From Candidatus Electronema sp. (GTDB taxonomy: Bacteria > Desulfobacterota > Desulfobulbia > Desulfobulbales > Desulfobulbaceae): a stretch of DNA of 64,000 nt. This document shows, in pieces, positions 63,324 to 64,000 of the stretch (position 1 is its first letter; every line of letters begins with the position of its first letter). The notes under the pieces were generated by a model. The model ran no database searches and was not told the DNA's origin. It saw nothing but the letters and a program-made list of their open reading frames with translations. The translations under genes and the position numbers were made by a program. The DNA lies in NCBI GenBank assembly GCA_026645415.1, contig JAPEVH010000006.1:1-64000 (forward strand), read 5' to 3'.

Positions 63324-64000
63324 ATGCACGACGTTCAGCAGATTAGAAACACGGTTATTCTTGGGCATGGTCACAGCGGCAAAACCAGCCTTGCCGAGGC
63401 GTTGCTTTTTACTGCCGGTGCGGTCGGACGGCTGGGCCGAGTTGATGAAGGGACGGCCTCTTTAGATTTTGAAGAGGAGGAAATCCGCCGGAAAATTTCA
63501 ATCAGTGCTGCCTTTGGGCATCTGCGTTGGCAGGGCTGTGAGATCTTCCTGACAGATACTCCTGGTGATGATAACTTTATCACTGAGACGAAATTTGCCG
63601 CGCGCTTGGCTGACAGTGCCTTACTCACCATTGGCGGGGTTCTGGGCGTGCGCAGCCAGACCGAACATTTTGTTGATTGCATTACTGAGCGCAATTTACC
63701 TTGCCTGATCTGTATCACCAAAATGGACCGGGAACGGGCTAATTTCCAAGAGACCTTTGATGAGATTAGAAGCTCTTTTAACCGCCTCAAGCCAGTAGTG
63801 CTTTATCTACCTATTGGGGCGGAAAAAGAGTTCCGAGGTGCTGTCGATGTGGTCAGCGGTCAGGCTTGGCTTTTTCAGCCAGATGGTACCGCGACACCAA
63901 CGGAGATTCCGGCTGATTTAGTTGATGAGGTTGCTGCGCGGCGGGCCAGCCTGATGGAATATGTGGCAGAAACAGATGATGATCTTATTGAACATTTTCT
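63324..64000 (+). CDS. Translation elongation factor G-type GTPase (partial)
   Basis: 225 codons visible; the gene runs off the right edge. ATG with GGAGG at 63314-63318. GTPase motifs: G1 GHGHSGKTSLAEAL, G3 DTPGDDNF, G4 TKMD. GHGHSGKTS and the LLFTAGAVGRLGRVDEGTASLDF stretch place it in the EF-G-2/FusA2-like group rather than the main translocase, in which G1 is usually AHIDAGKTT. Such proteins can act in translation under stress or ribosome recycling, but that is inference. Translation-factor genes next to a STAND-like module may be coincidental. Confidence 0.85.
   Translation, partial: MHDVQQIRNTVILGHGHSGKTSLAEALLFTAGAVGRLGRVDEGTASLDFEEEEIRRKISISAAFGHLRWQGCEIFLTDTPGDDNFITETKFAARLADSALLTIGGVLGVRSQTEHFVDCITERNLPCLICITKMDRERANFQETFDEIRSSFNRLKPVVLYLPIGAEKEFRGAVDVVSGQAWLFQPDGTATPTEIPADLVDEVAARRASLMEYVAETDDDLIEHF

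Overview
The window reads as bacterial chromosome. The likely source is a Desulfobulbales-type member of the Desulfobacterota, possibly a cable-bacterium relative. That placement is inference from gene content: a stand-alone IMP cyclohydrolase, an MqnP-like prenyltransferase, a C_GCAxxG_C_C protein, an FmdE protein, a fused homocysteine methyltransferase/MTHFR, and scattered DUF29, Uma2 and SWIM genes or remnants. No rRNA, tRNA or CRISPR array was recognised.

Layout. 1-3691 (-): 5' end of a giant secreted surface protein with DUF11-like modules, cut by the left edge. 3.9-8.5 kb: GlcF-like Fe-S protein, a 165-bp MITE-like element, XTP/dITP pyrophosphatase, a frameshifted SWIM remnant, a DUF4365 protein and a LytM/M23 protein. 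8.5-11.5 kb (-): FmdE protein and two U32-type proteins. 11.7-16.7 kb (+): tight operon of hslR, IMP cyclohydrolase, purN, a kinase-like protein, a glycosyltransferase and a sugar nucleotidyltransferase, ending at an IS4-family transposase remnant. 17.2-22.4 kb (-): gatA, yajC, glk, tgt, a Cys-rich lipoprotein and a C_GCAxxG_C_C protein.

22.6-40.9 kb (+) is a Wzx/Wzy-type polysaccharide cluster: flippase, polymerase, several glycosyltransferases, a FAD protein resembling UDP-galactopyranose mutase, UDP-glucuronate decarboxylase, GDP-mannose dehydratase, a CapD-type dehydratase and the initiating sugar transferase. Very AT-rich blocks (about 23-26 kb and 31.6-34.4 kb) sit inside it, and an ops-like sequence lies upstream. 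40.9-50.6 kb (+) is metabolic: trpA, an UbiA-type prenyltransferase, the methyl cycle (fused methyltransferase/MTHFR, metK, ahcY), moaA, cbiG and a lone sdhB-like gene. A tandem array of 23-bp palindromic repeats lies between metK and ahcY.

50.6-57.4 kb (-) is a five-gene signalling operon: a periplasmic binding protein, a membrane histidine kinase, a receiver, a hybrid kinase and a receiver with a zinc ribbon. 57.5-60.4 kb (-): a Xer recombinase with no standard start codon, rpsU and murJ.

60.4-63.3 kb holds the most unusual locus. A three-gene module (small membrane protein, STAND-like P-loop NTPase, winged-helix-like/TPR protein) is bracketed by two copies of a ~100-bp promoter-bearing repeat, and lies between murJ and an EF-G-type gene that runs off the right edge. 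The small protein and the NTPase share a Gly/Asn-rich motif that could mediate contact between them, as in amyloid-type effector/NLR pairs. This is the best candidate for an undescribed system in the window.
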